Positions 35,250-44,526 of a DNA stretch of 64,000 bases are shown in pieces. Each line of letters opens with the position of its first letter. Within the stretch, counting starts at the first letter, position 1. This stretch comes from Nocardioides sp. Root140 (GTDB taxonomy: Bacteria > Actinomycetota > Actinomycetes > Propionibacteriales > Nocardioidaceae): positions 1 to 64,000 of the forward strand of contig NZ_LMFI01000017.1 in the NCBI RefSeq assembly GCF_001426745.1. Reading direction: 5' to 3'. The notes under the pieces are model-generated. The model worked only from the letters and a program-made list of their open reading frames with translations. It had not been told where the DNA came from and did no database searches. A program made the translations under genes and the position numbers.

Positions 35250-35255
35250 ACCGTA
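35250..35255 (-). promoter_or_regulatory. -10 box (TACGGT) of the pca operon, leaderless
   Basis: Read on the minus strand, TACGGT is followed by six bases and the GTG of pcaH, so the transcript would begin at the start codon. There is no good -35 box, which fits an activator-dependent promoter. Confidence 0.5.
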
Positions 35256-35287
35256 GCCAGTTCTCCGGCTCCGACGCTTGCCATCCC

Positions 35288-35302
35288 TTCCGCTGAGCGG
35301 AA
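35288..35302. promoter_or_regulatory. Perfect palindromic operator between pcaH and its IclR regulator
   Basis: TTCCGCTGAGCGGAA is a perfect 15-bp palindrome. Its centre is 52 bp upstream of the leaderless pcaH start and 19 bp upstream of the regulator's GTG, which would let one bound protein activate the operon and repress its own gene. A near copy lies before pobA. Confidence 0.75.
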
Positions 35303-35313
35303 GCATCGTCGTT

Positions 35314-36081
35314 GTGGCAGGCAACGCGGCACGCTCCGGGCTCTCGGTGACGAGCCGCGCACTGGCACTGCTCGCGGCGTTCGACGCCCGCCACCGTCGG
35401 CTCACGCTGACCGAGCTGGCGTCGCGCGCCGGGCTGCCGGTCGCGACCGCCCACCGGCTCGTCGGGGAGCTGGTGACGTGGGGTGCCCTGGCGCGAACGC
35501 CGTCGGGGGAGTACGTCGTCGGGCGCCGGCTCTGGGACATCGGACTGCTCGCTCCGGTGCACACCGGGCTCCGCGAGCTGGCATCCCCCTACCTCCACGA
35601 CCTCTACGGAGCCACGTTCGCCACGGTGCACCTCGCGGTGCGTGACGGCCTCCAGGCGCTGTACGTCGACCGGCTGTCGGGCCATGCCTCGGTGCCGGTG
35701 GTCAGCACGATCGGCTCCCGGTTGCCGCTGCACGCGACGGGGGTCGGCAAGGTGCTGCTGGCGCACGCCCCGACGGACGTGCAGGAGGCCGTGCTGGCGT
35801 CGCTGACGAGGATCACGCCCTACACGATCAGCCAGCCCGCGCGGATGCGCCGCCAGCTCGCCTCGGTCCTCGAGGACGACCACGCCACGACGGTCGAGGA
35901 GATGACGCTCGGTGCATGCTCGGTTGCGGTCCCGATCCGTGCTGGAGCCGAGGTGGTCGCCGCACTCGGGGTGGTCGTCCCCTCGCTGCAGGCGCGCGAG
36001 CGCGACCGGCTAGTGAGCGCGATGCAGGTCGCGGCTCGTGGGATCGGTCGCAGCCTGCCGTCGGTCGATCCATCTGAGTGA
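35314..36081 (+). CDS. pcaR: IclR-family regulator of protocatechuate/4-hydroxybenzoate genes
   Basis: 255 residues. The winged helix-turn-helix is at residues 20-60 (LTLTELASRAGLPVATAHRL) and the IclR effector domain follows, with AVRDGLQALYVDRLSG, LPLHATGVGKVLLA, the TLGACSVAVPIRAG stretch and ALGVVVPS. It stands divergent to pcaH and just upstream of pobA. Both neighbours have the same palindrome at the same distance, so it most likely activates both operons when it binds protocatechuate, 4-hydroxybenzoate or 3-oxoadipate. The name PcaR is used for this position in rhodococci; PobR or PcaU would be equally apt. The GTG at 35314 is preferred to an earlier TTG because the operator lies between them. 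Confidence 0.85.
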   Translation: MAGNAARSGLSVTSRALALLAAFDARHRRLTLTELASRAGLPVATAHRLVGELVTWGALARTPSGEYVVGRRLWDIGLLAPVHTGLRELASPYLHDLYGATFATVHLAVRDGLQALYVDRLSGHASVPVVSTIGSRLPLHATGVGKVLLAHAPTDVQEAVLASLTRITPYTISQPARMRRQLASVLEDDHATTVEEMTLGACSVAVPIRAGAEVVAALGVVVPSLQARERDRLVSAMQVAARGIGRSLPSVDPSE

Positions 36082-36084
36082 CAC

Positions 36085-36099
36085 TTCCGCTGGGTGGAA
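36085..36099. promoter_or_regulatory. Second IclR operator, upstream of pobA
   Basis: TTCCGCTGGGTGGAA differs from the pcaH palindrome at two positions in one arm. Its centre is 51 bp before the pobA ATG, essentially the spacing seen at pcaH. GACAAT ends five bases before the ATG and may be the -10 of a leaderless transcript. Confidence 0.7.
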
Positions 36100-36142
36100 C
36101 GTCGCCGTGGCAGTCGACCCGGTCGGCCGCAGACAATCCGGC

Positions 36143-37333
36143 ATGCCCTCCACGCCCGTCTCCACGAAGACCCAGGTCGCCGTCGTCGGTGCCGGCCCCG
36201 CCGCGCTGATGTTGACGCACCTGCTCGCTCGGGCGGGCATCGAGTCCGTCGCGATCGACCTACGCAGCCGTCAGGAGATCGAGGAGACCCATCGCGCCGG
36301 CATCCTCGAGCAGGACTCCGTGGACCTGCTCGTCGACACGGGAGTCTCCGAACGGGTGCTGCGCGACGGCTACCGCCACGACGGCATCGAGCTCGCCTTC
36401 GGAGGCGGCTCCCACCGCATCGACTTCCAAGGCCTGGTCGGCGCCGCGACGCAGCTCTACCCGCAGACCGACGTGTTCATCGACCTCGCCGACGCCCGCG
36501 AGCGCGACGGCGGCGACGTGCGGTTCGGCGTCACCGACGTCTCCGTCGACGACCTCACCGACTCGCCCGTCGTGCGGTTCATCGACAGCAACGGGCAGGG
36601 GCACCAAGTGCGCGCCGACTTCGTCGTCGGTGCCGACGGCTCGCGCAGCCTGTGTCGCCGCACGGTGCCGAAGGCCGAGCGGCAGCAGTACTTCCGCGAG
36701 TATCCCTTCGCCTGGTTCGGGATCCTCGCCGAGGCGCCGCCCAGCGCGCCCGAACTGATCTACAGCCACTCGCCCCACGGGTTCGCGCTCATCAGCCAGC
36801 GCACCGAGACCCTGCAGCGCATGTACTTCCAGTGCGACCCGACCGAGGACGCACGCACGTGGTCGGACGACCGGATCTGGGAGCGGCTCCAGACCTCCGT
36901 CGGCGCCAACGGTTACACGCTCAAGGAGGGGGCGATCACCTCCCGCACGGTGCTGCCCTTCCGCAGCTTCGTCCAGGAGCCGATGCACCACGGCCGGCTC
37001 GTGCTGGCCGGCGACGCCGCCCACACCGTCCCGCCGACCGGCGCCAAGGGCCTCAACCTCGCGCTCGCCGACGTGCGGGTGCTGGCCGAGGAGTTGGAGC
37101 GGGCCGTCACCCAGGACGATCTCGCGCCGCTGGCGACGTACAGCAAGCGGGCCCTCGCCCGGGTCTGGAAGGCCCAGCACTTCTCCTACCGGATGACCAC
37201 GATGCTGCACACGCTGCCGCATGCGACGCCCTTCGACGTGCGCCGCCAGGAGGGAGAGCTGGCCGCGTTGACCGGCTCGGTCGCCGGGTCGACCTACCTC
37301 GCCGAGGCCTACACCGGCTGGCCGGCGCGCTGA
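36143..37333 (+). CDS. pobA: 4-hydroxybenzoate 3-monooxygenase
   Basis: 396 residues. A class A flavoprotein hydroxylase with the FAD fingerprint VAVVGAGPAALMLTHLLARAG (residues about 11-31), the DG motif FVVGADGSRSLCR, and the GD motif VLAGDAAHTVPPTGAKGLNLA. Segments such as HRAGILEQ and YPQTDVFIDL are typical of PobA. It hydroxylates 4-hydroxybenzoate to protocatechuate with NAD(P)H and oxygen, feeding PcaHG. It is 61 bp downstream of the IclR gene, but its own operator and promoter suggest separate transcription. Confidence 0.94.
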   Translation: MPSTPVSTKTQVAVVGAGPAALMLTHLLARAGIESVAIDLRSRQEIEETHRAGILEQDSVDLLVDTGVSERVLRDGYRHDGIELAFGGGSHRIDFQGLVGAATQLYPQTDVFIDLADARERDGGDVRFGVTDVSVDDLTDSPVVRFIDSNGQGHQVRADFVVGADGSRSLCRRTVPKAERQQYFREYPFAWFGILAEAPPSAPELIYSHSPHGFALISQRTETLQRMYFQCDPTEDARTWSDDRIWERLQTSVGANGYTLKEGAITSRTVLPFRSFVQEPMHHGRLVLAGDAAHTVPPTGAKGLNLALADVRVLAEELERAVTQDDLAPLATYSKRALARVWKAQHFSYRMTTMLHTLPHATPFDVRRQEGELAALTGSVAGSTYLAEAYTGWPAR

Positions 37334-37373
37334 CGCCGCGCTCACCTTCGGCCCGATGGCTGGCATCACGCAT

Positions 37374-37395
37374 CCGCGGTTCCGCGGTTCCGCGG
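37374..37395. repeat. Triple CCGCGGTT repeat
   Basis: CCGCGG occurs three times at 8-bp intervals just after pobA and before the rhamnosidase remnant. It can fold into alternative short stems and may be a slipped-strand repeat or a weak terminator. Confidence 0.35.
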
Positions 37396-37422
37396 GGACG
37401 CGGGGTGCGGTTCGCTGGCAGG

Positions 37423-39245
37423 GTGACGGTCGAGTGGCAGGCGCAGTGGATCTCCCCGACGGCGACGGGGGAGCGGCCCGGGTTCCGGCCGGCGTACCGC
37501 CTGCGCGGTGAGGTCACCCTCGACCGTCCGGTCCGGCGCGCGACGCTGCACGCGACCACGCACGACATCTACGAGCTCGAGCTCGACGGCGCGCGCGTGA
37601 CGACCGACGCGCTGACGCCGGGCTTCACGGAGTACGCCTACCGCGTGCAGGTGCAGTCCTACGACGTCACCGACCTGCTCGGCCAGGGCGCCCACCTGCT
37701 CGACGCCGTGCTCGCGGACGGGTGGTATCGCGGGCAGGTGGGCATCACCCGTGCGACGGACCAATGGGGCACCCGCACCGCCTTCCTCGCCCAGGTCGAG
37801 GTCGAGCACGTCGACGGCTCCCGCTCCGTCTTCGGCACCGACGACACCTGGCGATGGTCGACCACCCACATCCATGCCGCGGACCTGATCGAGGGCCAGC
37901 GCGAGGACCGGCGGCTCGTCGGCGTCCACGACTGGCATCGCGTCGAGGTCAGCGACCGCGGATACGACTCCCTCGTGACGTCGCCGGCCCCGCCGGTGCG
38001 GGCCGTCGAGGAGCTGCGCCCGGTCAGCGTCGTCGAGCTGCGCTCCGGCGTGCACGTCGTCGACCTCGGCCAGAACATCAACGGCCGGGTCCGGCTCGCC
38101 GACCTCGGTCCCGAGGGCACCGAGGTCACCTTGACCCACGGGGAGGCGCTCGGTCCTGACGGCGACGTGACGATGACGCACCTCCAGCCGGCGATGCCGT
38201 TCCTGCCCGAGCCCCTCAGCGCCGGCCAGGTCGACACCGTGGTCTCCGCGGGCGTCGACGGCGACGCCTTCGAGCCGCGTCTCACCACGCACGGCTTCCA
38301 GTGCGTCCGTGTCGAGGGCCACCCCGGCCCGCTGACCGCCGACGACGTGACCGACGTCGTGGTGCACACCGACCTCGCACCGCGCGGGTCCTTTGGGTGT
38401 GACGTCGAGATCGTCAACCGCCTGCACGACGCGGCCGTGTGGAGGTTCCGCGGCAACGCCTGCGACATCTCGACCGACTGCCCGACCCGCGAGCGCGCGG
38501 GATGGACCGGCGACTGGCAGCTCTACGTGCCGACCGCGTCCTACCTCTACGACGTGCGCGGCTTCTCTCTCAAGTGGCTGCGCGACCTGATCGTCACTCA
38601 GTGGCCCGACGGCAACCTCGGCAACATGGCGCCGATCCCGGTCGCGGAGAAGTCGTGCTTCCTCGAGAAGATGAATGGCTTCGCCGGCTGGGGCGACGCC
38701 GTCGTGCGGGTGCCGTGGGAGCTCTACGAGGAGTACGCGGACACCGCGACGCTCGCCAAGGTCTGGCCCGCGATGGTCCGCTGGCTGGACCGGGTCGAGC
38801 GGATGGCGTCGCAGGTCCGGCACCCCGGATCGGGCCGCCAATCACCCGGAGCCGCAGCCGCACGAGCAGCACCTCTGGGACGCCGGCTTCCGCTGGGGCG
38901 AGTGGCTCGAGCCTGGGGAGCCGGGCGACTTCCCATCCTTCATCGCCGCCGACAAGGCGGAGGGCCACGGCGTTCTACTCCTGGACGGCCGGCCACGCCG
39001 CCCGCATCGCAACGGTCCTGGGGCCAGCGCGCGGCCTACGACCTCGCCGCGCTGGTCCGCGAGGCCGGGACCCACCTGCAGACCGGCTTCCTCTCCACGC
39101 CCGACCTCCTCCAGCCCTCGCCGACCCACCTCGACCTCGCCTACGAGCTGCTCCTCCAGGACTCCGAGCCGTCGTGGATGACGATGATCGAGCGGGGTGC
39201 CACGACCGTCTGGGAACGCTGGGATGGCTTCGCGGCACGAGGAGC
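37423..39245 (+). pseudogene. Alpha-L-rhamnosidase (GH78), frameshifted and 3'-truncated
   Basis: From the GTG at 37423 about 470 residues read well: the N-terminal beta domain (QAQWISPTA, LAEGWYRGQVG-like LADGWYRGQVG), VDLGQNINGRVRL, and the catalytic-domain entry CDISTDCPTRERAGWTGDWQ with its acidic residues. From about 38810 the sense text hops between all three frames (HEQHLWDAGFRWGEW, then AFYSWTAGHAARIATVLG, then RAAYDLAALVREAGTHLQTG), and material around the (alpha/alpha)6 barrel is missing. It ends at RGATTVWERWDGF, where an IS30 fragment begins. The gene is dead. It belongs to glycan breakdown, not aromatic catabolism, so it probably marks older chromosome cut by insertions. Confidence 0.8.
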
Positions 39246-39261
39246 CGTGCGGCCACTATCG

Positions 39262-39607
39262 ACTCGCGCCTGGCTCACCGAAGCCCGATATCCACGTCGA
39301 GTCCCACCACGGCTGAGCTCGCGGCTGATCGTGGCCGGGTCACGGTCCAGCCGCCGGGCGATCTCACCCACCCGTGACCGGCATGCTCCAAGGCAGCGCT
39401 CTCCTCCCGCTCCGGCCATGACAGATACCGGCCGACCGGACCGATGACACGAGTGGGATTCACCCCGCCAGCCTTGCTGAAGGTACGCCTGCCCCACGTC
39501 GCGGACATGCCGGCAGCACGAGCGGCATCCTCCGATGCCAAGCCCTCGCGGATCCCGGCCCAGAACCGACGATCGAACTCCCGCGGACACTTCGGACGAG
39601 CACCCAT
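39262..39607 (-). pseudogene. IS30-family transposase, N-terminal remnant with frameshift
   Basis: From the ATG at 39607 the frame reads PREFDRRFWAGIREGL, AARAAGMSATWGRRTF and YLSWPEREE, the usual start of actinobacterial IS30 transposases. Near 39400 the sense moves to another frame with VGEIARRLDRDPATISRELSR, the helix-turn-helix. The text ends around 39262 against the broken rhamnosidase gene, so the DDE domain is absent. Confidence 0.7.
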
Positions 39608-39654
39608 GACGCATCTTCGACATCGAGGTGTTGCGTGACTACCTAGAGCTCACC

Positions 39655-40458
39655 CCTCCTGGACCGACACATCGTAAGGACCTTGGTAGACGACGGCCTC
39701 CATCTGTTCTCCTTCTCGATTGACTGAGCTGGCTCAAACGAAGACGAGCCGGTCGCCGAACGCTGTGGTGAAGGGCTGCAGCCTCCTGTTGTGCCTGTTC
39801 GGCTTTCGGCAGCACGGCGGCGGCACCGAAGAATTTGTGCATGACGCCGTCGTAGTGACTCGCCGTGGTGGTCACACCGGCTTCTTGAAGGAGGCGGGCG
39901 CTCTTGGCCTTGGCTGCGCAGGGGATCGCGTTCGTCGGTGATGACGAGGGTGGGCGGTAGCGCGGCGAGCCGGGCGGCGTCGACGCCGAGGAGGTTGATT
40001 CGTGAGTCTGTCGCCGCGTCGGGGCGTCCCTCGAAGGCGTGCATCGCCATCCACGAGACGGGCGCCCGGTTGAGGGGGCGGCCGTCGGCGGCGTCCTCCA
40101 TTGACTCGCCGTACTGCTCGGGGGTGGTCAGCGGGTAGACGCACACCTGGGCGGCCGGGAGCTGTTCGCCGGCTTCGGCGAGCTGGAGGCAGGTTGCAGC
40201 CGTTGCCCCCACCGAGTCCCCGCCGGTGCCGACGCGAGCCGGATCGCCGCCGAACGATGCAGCGTTGTCGATGACCCAGCGGTAGGCGGCGAGTACGTCG
40301 TCGCGAGAGGCCGGGAACGTCGCCTCGGGCGCGCGCCGGTAGTCGGTGGACACCACGATGGCGCGTGTCTTGTTGGCCAGCCCCCGGCAGGAGGCGTCGT
40401 ATGTGTCGATGTCGAAGAGCACCCGGCCGCTGCCATGGATCCGCATGACCACTGGCAT
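39655..40458 (-). pseudogene. Alpha/beta-hydrolase (hormone-sensitive-lipase-type esterase), truncated and frameshifted
   Basis: It begins without its usual N-terminal cap at MPVVMRIHGSGRVLFDID (an oxyanion HGGG box with one Gly changed to Ser). It continues with STDYRRAPEATFPA, the nucleophile GGDSVGATAAT and VITDERDPLR. Near 39890 the sense moves to the neighbouring frame with TTASHYDGVMHKFFG (catalytic His) and AEQAQQEAAAL. About 80 N-terminal residues are missing. Esterases of this kind often sit beside phthalate genes, where they release phthalate from its esters. Such a past role is an inference from position. Confidence 0.7.
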
Positions 40459-40495
40459 GGGGCCGCTGCCTCGAGACCTACGAGAACCCCGTAGT

Positions 40496-42058
40496 TCAAC
40501 TCCCTGCCGCGCTAGGGGCGGGTTCGGTTCCGTTGTCCGCCAACGCGTCTCTGAGCTGTCTCTTCAAGACCTTCCCGTATGCGTTTCTGGGAAGTGCGTC
40601 GACGTCGATTACCCGCTTCGGGATCTTGTAGCCCGCTAGCCGTTCCCGACAGTAGTCGCGTAGCTCACCCTCGCTGAGGCTGCTTCCTGGGGCCGCGACG
40701 ACCACGGCCGTGACCTCCTCGCCCCAGATCCGGTGAGGGAGACCGATGATCGCAACGTCGGCGACCCCTGGCGCGTGCGCGAGCACGTCCTCTACTTCGC
40801 GGGCGAACACATTCGAGCCGCCCGTGACGATCATGTCCTTGACCCGGTCGACGACAAACAGCTTTCCGTCGGCATCGAAGTATCCGAGGTCACCGGTGTG
40901 GAGCCACCCGTCACGGATGGTTTCTCTTGTGGCTTCTTCCCGATTCCAGTAGCCGAGCATCATTTGGGGTGCTCGAGCGACCACCTCGCCGACGGTGCCG
41001 GCTCGCACGGGATCGCCCTTGTCGTCAACGATGAGCACCTCGCGTCCTGGGATGACATAGCCTGCGGAGCGCGCCAAGTCGGAAGTGTCATCGTTCAATG
41101 CAGCTCGATGCTCGTCCTGGCCGAGATACGTGAGGAACATCGGAGCTTCCATCTGGGCAAATGACTGAACCAGTCGACTATCGAACCGACGAGAAGCCTC
41201 ACGCAGTGTCTGAACCTCGATCGGCGAGCCAGCGTAGAAGATCCACGCGAACCCGTCCGCGGGCCGCCAGGTCTCGGCCATCTCGTCGAGGATCATGCGA
41301 ACCATCGAGGGGACCAGGAACATCCCTTGAACTTGGCCGGAAGCCATGAGTTCTGCGGTGACCGCTGGGTCGAAGTTGGGCGTCGTGACGTTGACCCCCG
41401 CATGGCGGATGGTGGGTAGCATCAAGAAGCCGGCGCCGTGCGTGAGAGGCGCAGGATGCAGAACTGACATCCCGGGCGTGAACGACAAGATCGCCTCGGA
41501 GGTCTCACTGACGCTGGTCCACGCGCGGTGACTCAGCATCACGGCCTTCGGTGTTCCGGTGGTGCCGCTGGTGTACATCAGCGAGCAGACATCACTGTCT
41601 TCTCGGAAAGCAACGTCAATGGGCTCGTGGCCGAGAAGATCATCGAGACCTAGGTGGCCACCAGAGTTGCTGATGTCGACCAGGAGCGGGAGTTCTGGGC
41701 CGACATCCTTGAGTGCCGCCAAGAAGTGCGGTTCGGTGATGAGAGCGGAGCACCCTGCGTCGGCAAGCATGTGCGCGAAATCTTTGGTCGCCAACCGGGT
41801 GTTGAACGGCACGATCACCAGCCCTGCCGTCGCCACTCCGAAGAAGACTTCGATGTACTCGGGCGAGTTTCGAAGCAGGAGCGCAACTCGGTCACCGACC
41901 TGGAGGCCCTGTTCGAGCAACCCCGCCGCGATGCGAGCGGATCGCTCGGCCAGTTCGCCGTATGTCAGGGTCGCGCCGGTTGCGTGGTCTCGTACGGCCG
42001 TGCGGTCGGGTTCGAGCCGAGCGGTGTTGGCGAGGTGGCTGGCGATATTGGCGTTCAT
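40496..42058 (-). CDS. AMP-forming acyl-CoA synthetase
   Basis: 520 residues, complete. The phosphate loop is YTSGTTGTPKAVMLSH (about residue 160), followed by the A5-like FAQMEAP, the A7-A8 region GWLHTGDLGYFDADGKLFVVDRVKDMI and the A10 Lys in LPRNAYGKVLKRQLRD. It activates a carboxylic acid as an acyl-AMP and then a CoA thioester. The substrate (fatty, aromatic or dicarboxylic acid) cannot be read from the sequence. The ATG overlaps the stop of the upstream thiolase fragment by 4 bp, so the pair once formed an operon. It is downstream of the phthalate operon on the same strand, but a direct role there is not needed. Confidence 0.88.
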   Translation of the reverse strand: MNANIASHLANTARLEPDRTAVRDHATGATLTYGELAERSARIAAGLLEQGLQVGDRVALLLRNSPEYIEVFFGVATAGLVIVPFNTRLATKDFAHMLADAGCSALITEPHFLAALKDVGPELPLLVDISNSGGHLGLDDLLGHEPIDVAFREDSDVCSLMYTSGTTGTPKAVMLSHRAWTSVSETSEAILSFTPGMSVLHPAPLTHGAGFLMLPTIRHAGVNVTTPNFDPAVTAELMASGQVQGMFLVPSMVRMILDEMAETWRPADGFAWIFYAGSPIEVQTLREASRRFDSRLVQSFAQMEAPMFLTYLGQDEHRAALNDDTSDLARSAGYVIPGREVLIVDDKGDPVRAGTVGEVVARAPQMMLGYWNREEATRETIRDGWLHTGDLGYFDADGKLFVVDRVKDMIVTGGSNVFAREVEDVLAHAPGVADVAIIGLPHRIWGEEVTAVVVAAPGSSLSEGELRDYCRERLAGYKIPKRVIDVDALPRNAYGKVLKRQLRDALADNGTEPAPSAAGS

Positions 42059-42603
42059 GCTGGCCTCTCCAAGATGGTGACGACACAGGCCGCTTCTTCC
42101 AGACCGAGGACCCCGCCGCCGTTCTCGGCCAACGCCACGTCTGCTCCTTCGACCTGCCGGGGGCCAGCCTCGTGGCGCAGCTGAGTCGCCAGTTCGTGGA
42201 TCATGGAGAGACCGGTCGCAGCCACTGGGTGCCCCTTGGCTACCAGGCCGCCTGAGGTGTTGACCGGGAGCTTTCCCCCCGGGCCGGTCTCGCCTGCGGC
42301 GACGAATTTCGCTGCTTCGCCTGGACCGCAAAGCTCGAGCATCTCCAGTTGCAGGATTTCCCCGTAGGCGGTGGCGTCGTGGACCTCGATCAGATCCACG
42401 TCCGCCGGCTTCAGGCCGGCCTCGGCGAATGCTCGGCGAGCAGCCGTCCTCGACAAGGTGGGCGCATCGGGGCGTCGTGCATAGGTTCCACTCGACATCC
42501 CGAGCCCGCGCACGCGTATCGCCCGTGCTTGCACGCTGGGATCTTGTTTGAGCAGCCAATCGCCCGAGCAGACGACTGCCGCCGCGGCTCCGTGACCGAG
42601 TCG
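42055..42603 (-). pseudogene. Thiolase-fold acyltransferase (SCP-x type), 5'-truncated
   Basis: The frame ending at 42055 reads as the C-terminal third of a lipid-transfer-type thiolase: GHGAAAAVVCSGDWLLK, RRAFAEAGLKPADVDLIEVHDA, the ELCGPGEAAKF stretch, LPVNTSGGLVAKGHPVAATG (His) and the closing ALAENGGGV. The N-terminal half with the nucleophilic Cys is missing. The join with a transporter fragment is near 42600. It cannot be active. Confidence 0.75.
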
Positions 42604-42937
42604 AGGACCTCGCCGATCAGCACCGCCGCAAACATCGGATTTGCGATCTGGACAGCGCTCGCGCGCGACGGCCCGAGGGTCTCCAGCGAGCGGAAGAAAC
42701 CCCGTCGCCCCAGGTAGCTGGCAAGCACCCCGGCCACCGCGAACGTCCAAAGGCCCCCATGTCCAAGGCGATGCGCCGCGCCAGGTCCGCTGCGAACAAC
42801 AGGCCCCCGAAGACCACATTGGCCATGAGGGCAACCAGAACGCCGACCTGCTGGTCGAGCCGCACACTCGCGGAGCGCACGACGAAGACGTTGGCCGAGA
42901 AGAGCCCGAGTGCCAGGACCGCTAGCAGGCTACCCAA
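42600..42937 (-). pseudogene. EamA/DMT-family transporter, N-terminal fragment with frameshift
   Basis: From the start at 42937 a membrane segment reads MGSLLAVLALGLFSANVFVV, then VGVLVALMANVVFGGLLF. Near 42735 the sense moves one frame to FAVAGVLASYLGRRGFF and ASAVQIANPMFAAVLIGEVL, the typical end of the first EamA repeat. It stops at the join with the thiolase fragment (about 42600). Two unrelated genes have therefore been fused by a deletion. Confidence 0.7.
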
Positions 42938-42940
42938 GTC

Positions 42941-43759
42941 TCACACCAGGACGCCGTTCAACTCCTCGCCCGTCCGCATGAGACTGGCTGCGATCTCTCC
43001 GCGGAGTGTCCTGGTCATTCTGTGCTTCGGGACCGAGATGTTCACGGCATACAGAACGCCGCTCAGGCCGGAGACCGGCACTGCGATCGAGACGACACCT
43101 TCCTCGCTCTCCTCGTCACTGGTTGCGTATCCGCGACGACGGACGACCTCGAGGACCTCCTCCAGCTGAGCGCGCTTGGTCAGCGACCGTTCGGTGACCG
43201 CGTCAAGCGCCTCCTGGGGGTAGAGGGCACGGAGGGCCGCGGTGTCGAGTCGGCTGAGCATCGCCTTGCCGCTGGACGTGACGTGGGCGGGCAGGGAACG
43301 GCCCGCCCGAGAGCCGACGCGAACTGCCCGGGTGCCTTCAATGGCATCGATGAAATGCACGTTCTGCCCCTCCAGCCGCCCGAGGTGGACGGTCTCGGCG
43401 AACTCGCGGTGCAACTGCTCGAGTAGCGGCCGGGCGCTGGCCCGGACATCGAGCCGAGCCATGATTCCCAACGCAATGGAACTCAGCGCCGGCCCCGGCT
43501 CATAGGCCCGGGTGACCGCGTTCTGCCGTACGAAACCGCGGTACTGCAGCATCGCCATCAGACGATGCGCCGTCGACGACGCCACCCCCAGGTAGGTGCT
43601 GGCCTCGGTGAGCCGGATCTGCGTCTGCTCCTCGAAGAGGAGGAGCAGACGCAACGCGTTGTCAACGGACTCGATCGGGTACTGAGGCGGAGCCACGCCG
43701 TCCCCTGCCCCAGTGAGCGAACCAATCCTTGCCATGGCGCTCACCCTATCTGCGTTCAT
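42941..43759 (-). CDS. phtR: IclR-family regulator of the phthalate operon
   Basis: 272 residues. The winged helix-turn-helix is at residues about 30-75 (IRLTEASTYLGVASSTAHRL), with the IclR ligand domain after it (VHLGRLEGQNVHFIDAIEGT, LPAHVTSSGKAMLS, GVVSIAVPVSGLSGV). Its gene is the last of the operon and overlaps the decarboxylase gene by 14 bp; GGGGAG lies before the ATG at 43759. In Terrabacter DBF63 an IclR gene (phtR) ends the phthalate operon in just this order. It probably binds the tandem 20-bp repeats in front of phtAa and responds to phthalate or an intermediate. An ATG at 43735 is an alternative start. Confidence 0.82.
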   Translation of the reverse strand: MNADRVSAMARIGSLTGAGDGVAPPQYPIESVDNALRLLLLFEEQTQIRLTEASTYLGVASSTAHRLMAMLQYRGFVRQNAVTRAYEPGPALSSIALGIMARLDVRASARPLLEQLHREFAETVHLGRLEGQNVHFIDAIEGTRAVRVGSRAGRSLPAHVTSSGKAMLSRLDTAALRALYPQEALDAVTERSLTKRAQLEEVLEVVRRRGYATSDEESEEGVVSIAVPVSGLSGVLYAVNISVPKHRMTRTLRGEIAASLMRTGEELNGVLV

Positions 43760-44522
43760 CGAGCCGCTCCCCGCTCACAGGCGTTGGCGTCCGAAGCCGG
43801 GCGAGCTCGTGTCGCCAGGCCGTGTCGGTGTTGAAAGACCCTCCGAGGTCAGGCAGCTCGGCGACGTCTTCGTCGGGCAGGTCGACCAGGGACCCGCCGG
43901 CTGACGCGATATCTAGCGCCAACCGGGACAGGGTGTCCACACTGATCGCCTGGAGCACGGCCTGCTCGACGCTGCCGGCGGCGCTGGTCAAGCCATGGGC
44001 GCGCAGCACGACCACGGGCCGGTCGCCGAGTGCATTGACCATCTCCTGTGCGAGCCGGCGGTTGCGAACCAGCACGCCGCGGGGGTACACCGGCACACCG
44101 CCGGCGGCGAGGCGCATGCCCGGGATGTCGAATGCTCCGACGATGGGCCGCACCGCAAGCCCCGCAAGGTCGGCCGCCACGACGGCCGGGGGGTGCGCAT
44201 GCACGACCGCCCGTACCTCAGGGCGTGCGCGGAGCACCTCGGTGTGCAACGGCAGCTCGTTGGGCACCGTGTAACCCTCGTCGAGCTCGCCAGGACCCGC
44301 CGGCGCTCCGTCGAGATCGACGAGCCGGACGTCGTCGGGCACCGTGAAGGCCAGTCCCCGTTCCCGCGGGCCTCGACAGCGCACGAGCAGCATCGAGTCG
44401 TCGATGCGCAGGCTGACATGGCCCAGGATGCCGTCGGCGAGACCGCGCGCGGCGAGCACCCGGCAGGCGTCCGCAATCTCGGTGCGGAGCCGATCCAGTT
44501 CTCTGTTGTTCGAGCGGGTCAT
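43746..44522 (-). CDS. phtC: Class II aldolase/adducin-family decarboxylase, probable 3,4-dihydroxyphthalate decarboxylase
   Basis: 258 residues. The class II aldolase fold is clear: ADGILGHVSLR, the strand MLLVRCRG, then VVHAHPPAVVAADLAG with two metal-binding His residues, and VVVLRAHGLTSAAGSV with the third His. Members next to ring-hydroxylating dioxygenase genes of the phthalate type are 3,4-dihydroxyphthalate 2-decarboxylases (PhtC), which yield protocatechuate. The gene order and the pca genes 8 kb away agree. It starts 4 bp after the reductase stop. Without the context it could only be called a class II aldolase-like protein. Confidence 0.8.
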   Translation of the reverse strand: MTRSNNRELDRLRTEIADACRVLAARGLADGILGHVSLRIDDSMLLVRCRGPRERGLAFTVPDDVRLVDLDGAPAGPGELDEGYTVPNELPLHTEVLRARPEVRAVVHAHPPAVVAADLAGLAVRPIVGAFDIPGMRLAAGGVPVYPRGVLVRNRRLAQEMVNALGDRPVVVLRAHGLTSAAGSVEQAVLQAISVDTLSRLALDIASAGGSLVDLPDEDVAELPDLGGSFNTDTAWRHELARLRTPTPVSGERLDERR

Positions 44523-44526
44523 GGCC

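Noticed and set aside
31329..35645. Plus-strand long frames antisense to the pca operon
   Set aside because: They lack recognisable protein features, while the minus-strand frames encode a complete, motif-rich pathway.
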